37,286 nt of DNA from Streptomyces xylophagus (GTDB lineage: Bacteria; Actinomycetota; Actinomycetes; Streptomycetales; Streptomycetaceae): the NCBI RefSeq assembly GCF_000716435.1, contig NZ_JNWO01000047.1, positions 1 to 37,286 of the forward strand, read 5' to 3'. The position numbers and the translations under genes were made by a program. The notes below the pieces were generated by a model. It had not been told where the DNA came from, searched no databases, and worked only from the letters and a program-made list of their open reading frames with translations. Numbering within the stretch: the stretch's first letter is position 1; each line of letters starts with the position of its first letter. Positions 15,536-24,137 of this stretch are shown piece after piece.

Positions 15536-18151
15536 ATGCCCCACCCCGAGGACGACAACCGCCCCCGCCCCGCCCCCGAACCGGCACCGCTGTCCAGACG
15601 TGACCTGCTGCGCTGGGGAGGAGTGGCCGCCGCAGGCGTCCTGGGCACCCTCGCCATCGACGGGTCGGCCGCTCATGCCGCCCCCTCCGCGGTCGAGGAC
15701 GCGACGTCGACGTTCAGCCCACTGCGCCCGCCCGCCACCCCACTCGCCGTGAGGTCCCCGTACCTGACCACCTGGCTGGCCGGGGACAGCCTGGCCGGCA
15801 CCTGGCCCACCTTCTGGAACGGGCGGATCACCGCGCTGGCCGGCATCGCCCGTATCGACGGCACTCCCTACGTTTTCCTCGGCGCTCCGGCGCTGCCCGG
15901 CGGCCCGTCCCTCAGCACAATGACGCAGACGTCGCTGCAGCTCACGGCCACCCGGTCGATCTTCACACTCACCGGGAGCGGTGTCACGCTGACGGTCACC
16001 TTCTTCTCCCCCGTGGATCTCGGCAATCTGCAGCGTCAGTGTGTGCCGCTGAGCTACATCAGCGTCCAGGCCGCCAGCAGCGACGGGGCGAGTCACACCG
16101 TCGACGTGCACGTCGACGCCTCCGCCGAGTGGGTGCACGGCGACAACACCACCCAGGTCACCTGGGCCGAGCAGACGACCGGCAGCATGACCGCCCTGAC
16201 CTGCAAGCCTGCCTCCCCGGCGGAGCTGGCCGAGCACAACGACCAGGCATCGTGGGGTTCGCTGGTGCTGGCCGCCCCCACCGTGAGCGGGCTGTCCTGG
16301 CAGATCGGCCAGGACACCGTCGTACGGGCGGCGTCCGCCGCGAACGGGACGCTGGCCGGCACCTCCGACACCGCCCAGCCCCGCGCGATCAACGACCGTT
16401 GGCCCGTGCTGGGCCTCAACCAGAACCTGGGCACCGTCACCGCGTCCGCCCCGTCGGCGGTGTTCCGGATCGTCGTCGGCCATGTGCGCACCCCGGCGGT
16501 GAGCTACCTCGGCGCCGGCCTGAACCCGTGGTGGACGCACTACTGGAGTTCGTGGACCGCGATGCTCGACTGGTTCGAAGACGACCGCGCCGCCGCCCTG
16601 TCCGCCGCCGTCGCCTTCGACAAGGCCGTCCACGACGACGCCGTCAGTGCCGCGGGCGGGGGTGACATCGGTGAACGCTACGCCGCCGTCTGCGCTCTGG
16701 CCGTGCGTCAGGCCGCGGCCGGGACGGAACTCGTCGACCGGAACGGTTCGCCGTGGGCGATGCTCAAGGAGATCTCCTCCAACGGCAACTTCTCCACCGT
16801 CGACGTCCTCTACCCGGCCTCCCCCGCCTACCTGCACCTCTCGCCCGCGTATCTGCGGCTGCTGCTCGAACCGCACTTCGACTACGCGGAGAAGGAGGGC
16901 TGGCCCAAGCCGTACGCCGAGCACGACCTCGGCTCCAGCTACCCGAACGCGACCGGGCACCTGGACGGCAACGAGGAGGCCATGCCGATCGAGGAGTCCG
17001 CCAACATGCTGATCATGGCGGCGGCCGTGGCCCAGCGCCTTCCGGCGGCCGACGCGGCCTCCTTCGCGAGCACGCACTACGCGATCCTGCGCCAGTGGGC
17101 CGAGTACCTGGTGGCCAACACCCTCGACCCGGAGAACCAGAACCAGACCGACGACTTCACCGGCTGGATCGCGCACAGCGCCAACCTCGCGCTCAAGGGC
17201 ATCATCGGCGTCGGCGCGATGAGCGTGGTGGCCAAGGCGGTGTCCAACGCCTCCGACGCCTCGCACTACGAGGCCCTCGCCCGCGGCTACATCAGCCGGT
17301 GGGTCACCCTGGCCCAGGACTCCTCGGGCACCCACCTGAAGCTCGCCTACGACCAGGACGGCACCTGGAGCCTGAAGTACAACGGCTACGCCGACCGCCT
17401 GCTGGGCGTGGACCTGGTGCCCACCGGAGTGGCCGTGCAGGAGGCCGCCTGGTATCTGTCCCAGGCGGGCACCTACGGGGTGCTTCTGGACCCGCGCAAC
17501 GACTACACCAAGACCGACTGGGAGATGTGGACCGCGGCCTGGCTGGCCGACCACGCCGACACCCGCACCATGCTGATCAACGGGGTCTACGGCTTCGCGA
17601 ACAGCACGCCCTCGCGGGTGCCGTTCACCGACTGGTACGTCGTCGCCACCGGCGCCCAGCGGGGCTTCGCCGACCGGCCCGTGATCGGCGGTGTCCTCGC
17701 TCTGCTGAACGCCCCGGCGGGCGACTCCGTCTCCTGGAAACGTATCCAGAACAAGAATTCCGGCAAGCTGCTCGCCGTCAGCGGCATGTCCCTGGCCGAC
17801 AGCGCCGAGGTCACCCAGTACCAGGACAACGGCACCGCCGACCACGAGTGGACCGTGGTCGACAGCGGCAACGGCGACGGCACCGTCAAGATCTACAACC
17901 GCAACAGCGGCAAGCTGCTCGCCGTCCACGACCAGAGCACCGCCGACGGCGCCCACGTCCAGCAGTACAACGACAACGGCACCCAGGACCATCTCTGGCG
18001 GTTCGTCGACAACGGCGACGGCTGGATGAAGATCGTCAACGTACGCAGCGGCAAGCTCATGGCCGTCGACGGCGCCTCGCAGGCCAACGGCGCCCAGGTC
18101 ACGCAGTGGAACGACAACGGCACCTCCGACCACCTCTGGCGGCTCGTCTGA
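15536..18151 (+). CDS. Secreted glutaminase-type enzyme with ricin-type lectin domain
   Basis: 871 residues from ATG 15536, with GAAGGAG five bases upstream. The N-terminus has a twin-arginine signal, LSRRDLLRWGGVAAAG (residues 19-34), with cleavage after SAAHA near residue 48, so it is exported folded. The body follows the glutaminase A architecture (DUF5127, DUF4965, then DUF1793): RSPYLTTWLAGDSLAGTWPT near the start, EEISSNG-type and YPASPAYL motifs in the middle, and NQTDDFTGWIAHSANLALKG, AYDQDGTWSLKYN and DWEMWTAAW later. The final 130 residues are a beta-trefoil with three QxW-type repeats (each has SGKLLAV/SGKLMAV and ends EWTVV, LWRFV or LWRLV), probably binding carbohydrate. Related fungal and actinobacterial enzymes hydrolyse glutamine; the substrate here is unproven. 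The protease gene follows after 105 bases. Confidence 0.88.
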   Translation: MPHPEDDNRPRPAPEPAPLSRRDLLRWGGVAAAGVLGTLAIDGSAAHAAPSAVEDATSTFSPLRPPATPLAVRSPYLTTWLAGDSLAGTWPTFWNGRITALAGIARIDGTPYVFLGAPALPGGPSLSTMTQTSLQLTATRSIFTLTGSGVTLTVTFFSPVDLGNLQRQCVPLSYISVQAASSDGASHTVDVHVDASAEWVHGDNTTQVTWAEQTTGSMTALTCKPASPAELAEHNDQASWGSLVLAAPTVSGLSWQIGQDTVVRAASAANGTLAGTSDTAQPRAINDRWPVLGLNQNLGTVTASAPSAVFRIVVGHVRTPAVSYLGAGLNPWWTHYWSSWTAMLDWFEDDRAAALSAAVAFDKAVHDDAVSAAGGGDIGERYAAVCALAVRQAAAGTELVDRNGSPWAMLKEISSNGNFSTVDVLYPASPAYLHLSPAYLRLLLEPHFDYAEKEGWPKPYAEHDLGSSYPNATGHLDGNEEAMPIEESANMLIMAAAVAQRLPAADAASFASTHYAILRQWAEYLVANTLDPENQNQTDDFTGWIAHSANLALKGIIGVGAMSVVAKAVSNASDASHYEALARGYISRWVTLAQDSSGTHLKLAYDQDGTWSLKYNGYADRLLGVDLVPTGVAVQEAAWYLSQAGTYGVLLDPRNDYTKTDWEMWTAAWLADHADTRTMLINGVYGFANSTPSRVPFTDWYVVATGAQRGFADRPVIGGVLALLNAPAGDSVSWKRIQNKNSGKLLAVSGMSLADSAEVTQYQDNGTADHEWTVVDSGNGDGTVKIYNRNSGKLLAVHDQSTADGAHVQQYNDNGTQDHLWRFVDNGDGWMKIVNVRSGKLMAVDGASQANGAQVTQWNDNGTSDHLWRLV

Positions 18152-18256
18152 CCCACCCCCGCGACTGACATGAGCACACCACAATCCGCACACCGGGGAC
18201 CGGCGCCCCACCGATCCCCACCTTTCCCGCCCCACACGGAAATGAAGGAGCGTTCC

Positions 18257-19429
18257 ATGAGAAGCCCCACGAAACTCTGCCTGGGCCTGTCCGCCCTGCT
18301 CGCCCTGGGCACCGGAGCCCTGGGCCTGACACCCGCCGCCGCGTCGCCGTCCCAGCCGACCTCTGCCCGGGCCCTCTCCCCCGGCCTGACCACCGCCCTC
18401 CAACGGGACCTCGGACTGACCGCGTCGCAGGCACGTACCAGGCTGGCGCGGGAAGCAGCCGCCACGAAGCTCGCACCCCGGGCCGAACGGGCGGCGGGGC
18501 AGACCTTCGGCGGCTCCTGGTACGACGCGGCGCACGGCACCCTCGTCGTCGGGCTCACCCACACTGGTGGCGCCGAGGCCGATTCCGTACGGTCCACCGG
18601 CGCCACCGTCGTACGGGTCGCGCACAGCGCACACACCCTCGACGCCACGAAAACGGCACTCGACAACGTTGCCAGGACGGACGGTGCCCCCACGGCCGTC
18701 CGCAGCTGGCACGTCGACCCGCGCACCAGCAAGGTCGTGGCAGAGGTCGGCAAGGGAGCCGAACACAGCGCGGCCGTAACGAAGTTCCTGGCCCCCGCGC
18801 GCAAGACCGGAATGCTCACCATCAACAGCGTCGCCACGGAACAGCAGCCGCAGACCTTCGCCGCGGGGACCGTCGGCGGCGACCCGTACTACATCAACGG
18901 CAACACCCGCTGCTCCATAGGATTCTCCGTGGTCGGTGGCTTCGTCAGCGCCGGACACTGCGGAACACCCGGCAGCTCGGTGGCCGGCTGGGACGGCTCG
19001 GCGATGGGCACCTTCGCCGGCTCGTCGTTCCCGGGCAACGACTACTCGTACATCCGGATCGGCAACGGCTGGTGGACCGTTCCGGTCGTGCTGGGCTGGG
19101 GCACCGTCAGTGACGTCCTGGTACGCGGCTCCGCGGTCGCGCCGGTCGGCTCGTCGGTGTGCCGCTCCGGCTCGACGACCCACTGGCACTGCGGCACCGT
19201 CCTCACCCAGAACGAGACCGTCAACTACAGCCAGGGATCGGTCTATCAGCTGACCGGCACCAGCGTCTGCGCCGAGCCCGGCGACTCCGGCGGCTCGTTC
19301 ATCACCGGCGACCAGGCCCAGGGCGTGACCTCCGGCGGCTGGGGCAACTGCACCAGCGGCGGCCAGACCTGGTTCCAGCCGGTCAACGAAATCCTCAGCA
19401 CCTACGGCCTGACACTCGTGACGGCCTGA
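18257..19429 (+). CDS. Secreted chymotrypsin-fold serine protease with propeptide
   Basis: 390 residues from ATG 18257 (GAAGGAG six bases upstream; an earlier in-frame ATG is poorer). Signal peptide 1-30. The propeptide (about 31-200) is of the alpha-lytic-protease type, with LQRDLGLTASQARTRLAREA and GGSWYDAAHGTLVVGLT. The mature domain begins near GTVGGDPYYI. The catalytic triad is complete: His234 in SAGHCG, Asp262 in GNDYSYI, Ser344 in GDSGGS. Six cysteines (219/235, 302/312, 338/365) give the usual three disulfides of streptogrisin-like enzymes (peptidase family S1, streptogrisin group). Self-processing of the propeptide is expected. It probably supplies extracellular peptides or amino acids, fitting the upstream glutaminase. 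Whether the two are co-transcribed is uncertain. Confidence 0.95.
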   Translation: MRSPTKLCLGLSALLALGTGALGLTPAAASPSQPTSARALSPGLTTALQRDLGLTASQARTRLAREAAATKLAPRAERAAGQTFGGSWYDAAHGTLVVGLTHTGGAEADSVRSTGATVVRVAHSAHTLDATKTALDNVARTDGAPTAVRSWHVDPRTSKVVAEVGKGAEHSAAVTKFLAPARKTGMLTINSVATEQQPQTFAAGTVGGDPYYINGNTRCSIGFSVVGGFVSAGHCGTPGSSVAGWDGSAMGTFAGSSFPGNDYSYIRIGNGWWTVPVVLGWGTVSDVLVRGSAVAPVGSSVCRSGSTTHWHCGTVLTQNETVNYSQGSVYQLTGTSVCAEPGDSGGSFITGDQAQGVTSGGWGNCTSGGQTWFQPVNEILSTYGLTLVTA

Positions 19430-19691
19430 TCTGCCAAGCAATCCCCCTACGGCCCGGTCGTCCATGAGGTGCCGTCGTCGGATCAGGTAACAGGGGGTCC
19501 ACCACGCGTTGGACGCGGGCACGGTGTTCGGCAGGATCGTGCTGACGTCATGAACCGGCAGGAACGGTGTTCGGGGCCTCGGGTGACGGGAGCGGTGTCG
19601 CCACCCGTCTGCCGGCCCCGCCGCCTCCAGCCTCCGCTCGGGCCGGTGAAGCCGGTGGATCTCCGCCCGGACCTCGACGCTGATCACCTGC

Positions 19692-19722
19692 CACAGGCCC
19701 GGTTCAACGAACCGGGCCTGTG
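19692..19722. terminator. Bidirectional terminator hairpin between convergent genes
   Basis: A perfect 14-bp inverted repeat (CACAGGCCCGGTTC, AAC loop, GAACCGGGCCTGTG) between the plus-strand protease and the minus-strand transporter. It has no U-run but a very stable stem. It starts 14 bases beyond the transporter's stop and could stop transcription from both sides. Confidence 0.8.
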
Positions 19723-19735
19723 AAGGGGGGCATCT

Positions 19736-20971
19736 TCAGGCGTCGCCACCGGTCCGCGTTGGAGACGTCGTCGACACAGGCTCTGCCGGGGTCCGGGCCG
19801 GTGAGGCGGTGATCAGTGTGGAGCCGCCGCCTTCGCGGTCCGTGAAGCCTGCGAGGAGGGCGAGGCCGAGGCCGGCTGCGGCGAGCGTCGCGCCGACCAG
19901 GGCCGGTGAGGCCCAGCCCCAGCCTGCGGAGATGGCCAGGCCGCCGAGCCAGGCTCCGCCGGCGTTGGCCAGGTTGAAGGCGGAGTGGTTGGAGGCCGCG
20001 GCCATCGTCGGGGCGTTCTTCGCCTTGGCCATGAGCAGCATCTGCACGGGGGTGGTGACCAAGGCGCCCATCGCGCCCATGAACACGAGGGTCACCAGGG
20101 CGGGGACAGTGCTGTGCACGGTGAAGTAGAACGCCACGAGCGTCGAGCCGAGCAGGAAGAGGCCTCCGTACAACGTCGGACGCAGGGCCCGGTCGGTGAG
20201 CGGGCCCGCGATCAGTGTGCCCAGCGTCATTCCGATGCCGTAGAGCGCGAGGACCCAGGTGGTGGAGGAGTCGGAGAGGCCGGTCACGTGGGTCAGGATC
20301 GGCACCAGGTAGCTGTATACGGCGAAGAAGCCGCCGAATCCGACGACGGCGGTGGCCAGGCCGAGGGCGACCTGCCGGTTGCCCATCGCCCGCAGTTCGT
20401 GCCGGATGCCGGACTGGTTGCCGCGGGGCTGATGGGGGACGAAGGCGGCCAGCGCGGCCAGCGCGACAAGTCCGATGACGGCGACGGCACAGTAGGCGTA
20501 CCGCCAGCCGAGATGCTGCCCGAGGGCGGTGCCGGCCGGAACGCCGACGATGTTGGCGACGGTGAGTCCGAGGAACATCCTCGACACGGCCCGCCCGGCG
20601 CGTTCGGGGGCGACCAGCCGCGAGGCCACCACAGCGCCCACGCCGAACAGTGCTCCGTGGGGCAGGCCCGCCAGGAATCGTGCGGCGAACAGCAGACCGA
20701 AGTTCGGAGCGAGAGCGGAGGCGACGTTGCCGATCACGAACAGTGCGGACAGCAGGAGCAGGAGCCGTTTGTGGGCGATGCGCGCGCCGATGCCGGTCAG
20801 GACGGGCGCCCCGACGACGACACCGAGCGCGTAGGCGGAGACGAGATTGCCCGCGTGCGGCACGGACACGCCGACGCCGTCGGCGATCTGGGGCAGCAGT
20901 CCCATCGTGGCGAACTCGGTCGTACCGATTCCGAACGCGACGAGGGCAAGGGCCAGCAGGGCCAGTGGCAT
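19736..20971 (-). CDS. MFS transporter of the DHA1 drug-efflux type
   Basis: 411 residues with twelve predicted membrane segments. It starts MPLALLALALVAFGIGTTEFATMGLLPQIA, the typical first helix of the arabinose-efflux-like (DHA1) group. The loop after helix 2 holds GARIAHKRLLL (motif A variant), and FLAGLPHGALFG and NIVGVPAGTALGQHLGWRYAYCAVAV form helices 4-5 with the antiporter motif C region. The C-terminal tail of about 35 residues is polar. Members export drugs, sugars or purines with proton exchange; the substrate here is unknown. Convergent with the protease gene, same strand as the regulator gene upstream but separated by about 340 bases, so probably independently transcribed. Confidence 0.92.
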   Translation of the reverse strand: MPLALLALALVAFGIGTTEFATMGLLPQIADGVGVSVPHAGNLVSAYALGVVVGAPVLTGIGARIAHKRLLLLLSALFVIGNVASALAPNFGLLFAARFLAGLPHGALFGVGAVVASRLVAPERAGRAVSRMFLGLTVANIVGVPAGTALGQHLGWRYAYCAVAVIGLVALAALAAFVPHQPRGNQSGIRHELRAMGNRQVALGLATAVVGFGGFFAVYSYLVPILTHVTGLSDSSTTWVLALYGIGMTLGTLIAGPLTDRALRPTLYGGLFLLGSTLVAFYFTVHSTVPALVTLVFMGAMGALVTTPVQMLLMAKAKNAPTMAAASNHSAFNLANAGGAWLGGLAISAGWGWASPALVGATLAAAGLGLALLAGFTDREGGGSTLITASPARTPAEPVSTTSPTRTGGDA

Positions 20972-21314
20972 GGAGCGCGAGTACCTTTCGCGGGCGGCGG
21001 TTTACGTGCGGATGCGGGTGAAGTGGGCGGACCGTGATGCGTCCCGATCGCCCTGTTTCTGTAGCCTGTCGCGTCGGCCGCCGTTGCCCGATGCGCCCCT
21101 GGGGCAGGGAAAGTCTACGAGCGCCACAGCCAAGGCACCTACTCACGCATTCCAGGATCGGACGACAGGAATCATGGCCTGCGTCACGGTCGGCCCGTCG
21201 GACTGCCTTTGAAGGCGGAGACGGGCCCGAGAGCGCTGCGGACCGGCCGTGAGGTCGAGGTCAGGGCGGGCTTCTGACGAGCCGGAGCATCCTCACCGGT
21301 CGGCGGACCGGCGG
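20972..21314. other. Intergenic, includes likely transporter promoter
   Basis: No gene supported. The 5' part should contain the transporter promoter, and the 3' part holds the terminator hairpin of the upstream AraC-type gene. Confidence 0.5.
21192..21227 (-). terminator. Terminator of the AraC/GyrI-type regulator gene
   Basis: GGCCCGTC pairs with GACGGGCC (8 bp) around an inner GCCTT-TG-AAGGC hairpin, giving a long nearly continuous stem. It lies about 90 bases beyond the regulator's stop on the minus strand and lacks a U-run. Confidence 0.55.
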
Positions 21315-22196
21315 TCACGCGCCGGTGTTCCCGATGCTCCGCTCGATCGGGATCCACAGCTGGGAGTGGGTCTCTTCGCCGATCTCCACCGGCTGCGTCC
21401 GCAGGAGTTCCGGACCTGGCCGGCTCGTGTACGGGTTCGAGGGGAACCACTGCGTGAACACGTCCCGCCACAGTTCCTGGAGCGCGCTCGGATAGGCCCC
21501 GTCGTTGTCGAAGACCGCCCAGGTCCCGGCCGGCACGTCGAGGACGTCGAGGTCCTCGACGACCGACTCCGGGCCGGTGACCACGCCGATCCAGTAGTCC
21601 GCCGCGGCCCCCTCTTCCCGACTGTCGCTCAGATACACCGCAGCCGACACGATCCCCTCGGGTTCCCGGTCGGCCAGCTCCTTCATCCGTACGATCGCCC
21701 GCTCGTCCAGGGTTTCCAGGTGCGCCGCGGCGGCCGCGTTGACCCCCTCGTGCACCAGCGGGACCAGCGCCTTCCTGCCGACGATCCGAAACGCCTCCTT
21801 CTCGACGATCCGGTAGCGCATCGTCGTACTGCCTTCGACGACGACGCGGAAGGACATCCGCGGCTGTGCCGTGAGCAGTGCACCCTTGCGCCGGGCCTCG
21901 CCCGGGCCAATGCCGTGCACAGACCGGAACGCGCGGGCGAACGCCTCGCCCGAGCCGTAGCCGTACCGCACCGCGACATCGAGCAGCGTGCGTTGCCCGG
22001 CCAGCACCTCGGCCGCTGCGAGGGTCATTCTGCGGCGCCGTACGTAGACCGGGAGCGGCATCCCTGCGAGGGCGGAGAACAACCGCCGGAAGTGGTACTC
22101 CGACACCGCGGCGATCCGGGCGGCCTCGGCCACGTCGACGTCCCGGTCGAGGCAGGCCTCCAGGTGGTCCAGTGCCTGATTCAGCCGCTCCAGCAC
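21315..22196 (-). CDS. AraC-family regulator with GyrI-like effector domain
   Basis: 293 residues from GTG 22196 (GAGGG ten bases upstream; the frame is open to 22292 but the extension looks non-coding). An N-terminal double helix-turn-helix DNA-binding domain (residues 5-105) contains IAAVSEYHFRRLFSALAGMP then DVAVRYGYGSGEAFARAFRSVHGIGPGEAR. It is followed by a GyrI-like/AraC effector-binding domain (about 125-293) with FRVVVEGSTTMRYRIVEKE, FDNDGAYPSALQELWRDVFT and the terminal ELWIPI-type strand QLWIPI. Such Rob/MarA-like fusions sense small hydrophobic or cationic molecules. It is divergent from the beta-lactamase-like hydrolase (240 bases between starts), the most likely regulated neighbour. 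Confidence 0.9.
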   Translation of the reverse strand: MLERLNQALDHLEACLDRDVDVAEAARIAAVSEYHFRRLFSALAGMPLPVYVRRRRMTLAAAEVLAGQRTLLDVAVRYGYGSGEAFARAFRSVHGIGPGEARRKGALLTAQPRMSFRVVVEGSTTMRYRIVEKEAFRIVGRKALVPLVHEGVNAAAAAHLETLDERAIVRMKELADREPEGIVSAAVYLSDSREEGAAADYWIGVVTGPESVVEDLDVLDVPAGTWAVFDNDGAYPSALQELWRDVFTQWFPSNPYTSRPGPELLRTQPVEIGEETHSQLWIPIERSIGNTGA

Positions 22197-22436
22197 GTGT
22201 GTCCGTCCCTCTTTTCCTCGGGTCTCCGCCGCGGGAATGCGCTCTTGGGCTGCGGCAGCTCCTACGGTCGGGTGTGCTGTCGTGACGCACACGCCGTTCC
22301 GAGCCCGCGAGACCAGCTGCCGATACCGCGGGCCGGGCCGTCTTCAGGTGTAGGTGATCTCTTCGCGCTCTGCCCGACGGAAGCCGTGCGGGAATTGTCG
22401 GGCGGGTGGCCTCGGCGTTGCCTGAGGCTGGCGCAC

Positions 22437-23552
22437 ATGACTGATATTAAGGGGCTGTGCGAGCCGCGGTTCGCCGCAGTCGAGACGGCCCTCGCGGCTT
22501 CGCTCGGCAAGGACGATGTGGGCGCCTCGGTCGCCGTCTACCTCGACGGCGAGCCGGTGGTCGACTTGTGGGGCGGGTACGCCGACGCGGACCGCACTGT
22601 CGGCTGGGAGCACGACACCCTCACGGGCGTGAACTCGACGACCAAGAACATGACCGCCTTGTGCGCGCTCGTCCTGGCCGACCAGGGCCGGCTTGATCTC
22701 TCCGCGCCGGTCGCCGCCTACTGGCCCGAATTCGCGGCGGCGGGCAAGGAGCGTCTGCTGGTGCGCCACGTGCTGTCCCATACCGCGGGGCTGCCGGACC
22801 TGTCCGGGCCGTCGGCGGTCGAGGACCTCTACGACTGGCAGAGCGTGACGGCGGGGCTGGCCGCGCAGACTCCCGAGTGGGAACCGGGAACCGCCGCCGG
22901 GTACCACGCGCTCACCTTCGGATTCCTGATCGGTGAGATCGTCCGTCGCATCACCGGGCAGTTCCTCGGCGATTTCTTTGCCGAGGAGGTGGCCAAGCCG
23001 CTGGGCGCGGACTTCCACATCGGGCTCTCCGCCGACGACGACCGGCGCGTCGCCCCGCTCATCGCGCCGCCGTCGCTGACCGACGCGTATGCCTCCAGCG
23101 CACCGCCCGGACAGGACGGCACACGCCGGCAGTACGACGGTGTCGCGGTCCGGGTCAGGGATGCCAACTCTGTGGCCTGGCGTCGTGCGCAGATCCCCGC
23201 GGTGAATGGCTTCGGCAACGCCCGCTCCGTCGCTCTCGTCCAGTCGGTCCTGGCGAACCGGGGTTCCGCCGGTGGCGTCCGGCTGCTGTCCCCCCAGGGC
23301 TGCGAGCCCGCGTGGCAGGAGGTGTTCCACGGTGAGGACCGGGTACTGCGGACTCCGATGTCCTGGACTGTGGGCTTCGGCAAATTCGGCAATATGTTCG
23401 GTTGGGGCGGATGGGGCGGCTCACTGGTCGCGAGCGACCCTGATTCGCGCATGACGGTGGCCTACGTGATGAACCAGATGCTCGACCGGGAGCAGCAGGA
23501 GGACAGCCGCGGCATGGAGATCATCATGGCCGCCTACAGCGGACTGCGGTGA
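22437..23552 (+). CDS. Serine beta-lactamase-like hydrolase / esterase
   Basis: 371 residues from ATG 22437 (GAGG nine bases upstream). The longer open frame to the left overlaps the regulator in antisense and is rejected. The beta-lactamase/class C fold is clear: the SxxK nucleophile motif STTK at 67-70, a tyrosine motif YHA at 156-158 in the position of YxN, and a Gly-Trp-rich third motif GWGGWGGS near 320. The YxA variant and the GWGG motif are typical of the EstB-like esterases. There is no signal peptide, so it is probably cytosolic. Likely an ester or amide hydrolase acting on an unknown, perhaps xenobiotic, substrate. Confidence 0.92.
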   Translation: MTDIKGLCEPRFAAVETALAASLGKDDVGASVAVYLDGEPVVDLWGGYADADRTVGWEHDTLTGVNSTTKNMTALCALVLADQGRLDLSAPVAAYWPEFAAAGKERLLVRHVLSHTAGLPDLSGPSAVEDLYDWQSVTAGLAAQTPEWEPGTAAGYHALTFGFLIGEIVRRITGQFLGDFFAEEVAKPLGADFHIGLSADDDRRVAPLIAPPSLTDAYASSAPPGQDGTRRQYDGVAVRVRDANSVAWRRAQIPAVNGFGNARSVALVQSVLANRGSAGGVRLLSPQGCEPAWQEVFHGEDRVLRTPMSWTVGFGKFGNMFGWGGWGGSLVASDPDSRMTVAYVMNQMLDREQQEDSRGMEIIMAAYSGLR

Positions 23553-23557
23553 CCATC

Positions 23558-23588
23558 CGCGGGAGGGGCATGGACTCCCCCTCCCGCG
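23558..23588 (+). terminator. Terminator of the hydrolase gene
   Basis: A perfect 11-bp inverted repeat (CGCGGGAGGGG, nine-base loop, CCCCTCCCGCG) begins five bases after the hydrolase stop and is followed by TTCC. Confidence 0.8.
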
Positions 23589-23870
23589 TTCCGGCGACGT
23601 CGGCACCGATGGGGCAGCCCGGTGGGCAGGATCCGGAAGGAGCGGTGATGGTGACGGGGCCGGAGCCGTCCTTGGTTCCGCTGTCCTCGAACCGAACCTC
23701 GGGGCTGCCTTCTCCGACGTCACCGGACTCACCTCCGAGAGGCGCAGCAGGCGGCGGGTGTCGTGCGCGGGCGATCGCGAGAGTGGTCCACACCCTCGCG
23801 ACGATCGCGGCGGAAGCCGAAGACATCGTCCCCACCGCCTCCGGCCCCAACTCGCGCCCCCGGGACGAGA

Positions 23871-23886
23871 ATTGGTCTAGACGAAT
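23871..23886. promoter_or_regulatory. DasR-responsive element (dre)-like operator
   Basis: ATTGGTCTAGACGAAT matches the DasR site consensus (A-C/T-TGGTCTAGACCA-A/C-T) at nearly all positions, with the central GGTCTAGAC intact and one mismatch in the right arm. DasR, a GntR regulator inactivated by glucosamine-6-phosphate, controls chitin and N-acetylglucosamine genes in Streptomyces, and the next gene is a chitinase. The site lies 252 bases before its start codon. Confidence 0.7.
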
Positions 23887-23951
23887 CTTTCGCGGATCTC
23901 TTGACGCCGGCCGACGCGGCCAGCCACGCTTCGTCACGCAGGCAGATGTAA

Positions 23952-23962
23952 GGAAAGTTTCC
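23952..23962. promoter_or_regulatory. Perfect palindrome GGAAAGTTTCC upstream of chitinase
   Basis: An 11-base palindrome in a locally AT-richer patch between the dre-like site and the chitinase gene. It could be a second operator; no binding protein is known to me. Confidence 0.35.
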
Positions 23963-24137
23963 GATTAACTTCACCACTCGCCGTTCGACGGTCTTCCCCT
24001 GCCTCACCCCGCCCTGATCACGTCGCACGGCTCCTCCCCACCCGCACCCCTCCACCGTGCGACGGGCGTGCAGGGCACCGCACTCCGCGTACCGGCGCCA
24101 CGCCGTGCGCGGCCTCGCCCCACGGAGGAGCATCCGC

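Larger units (their letters stand above)
23589..24137. other. Chitinase upstream region
   Basis: About 550 bases without a gene, containing the dre-like operator at 23871 and the GGAAAGTTTCC palindrome at 23952. A TTGACG at 23901-23906 could be a -35 element, but I see no matching -10 at the right spacing. Confidence 0.5.

Noticed and set aside
15479..19687. Very long open frame on the minus strand opposite the glutaminase and protease genes
   Set aside because: It is the antisense shadow of two clear genes with signal peptides and catalytic motifs; its composition is Gly/Val/Arg-rich with no recognisable domain.
21249..22436. Upstream extension of the beta-lactamase-like hydrolase
   Set aside because: This part is antisense to the AraC/GyrI regulator and the composition is not protein-like; homology and RBS place the start at 22437.
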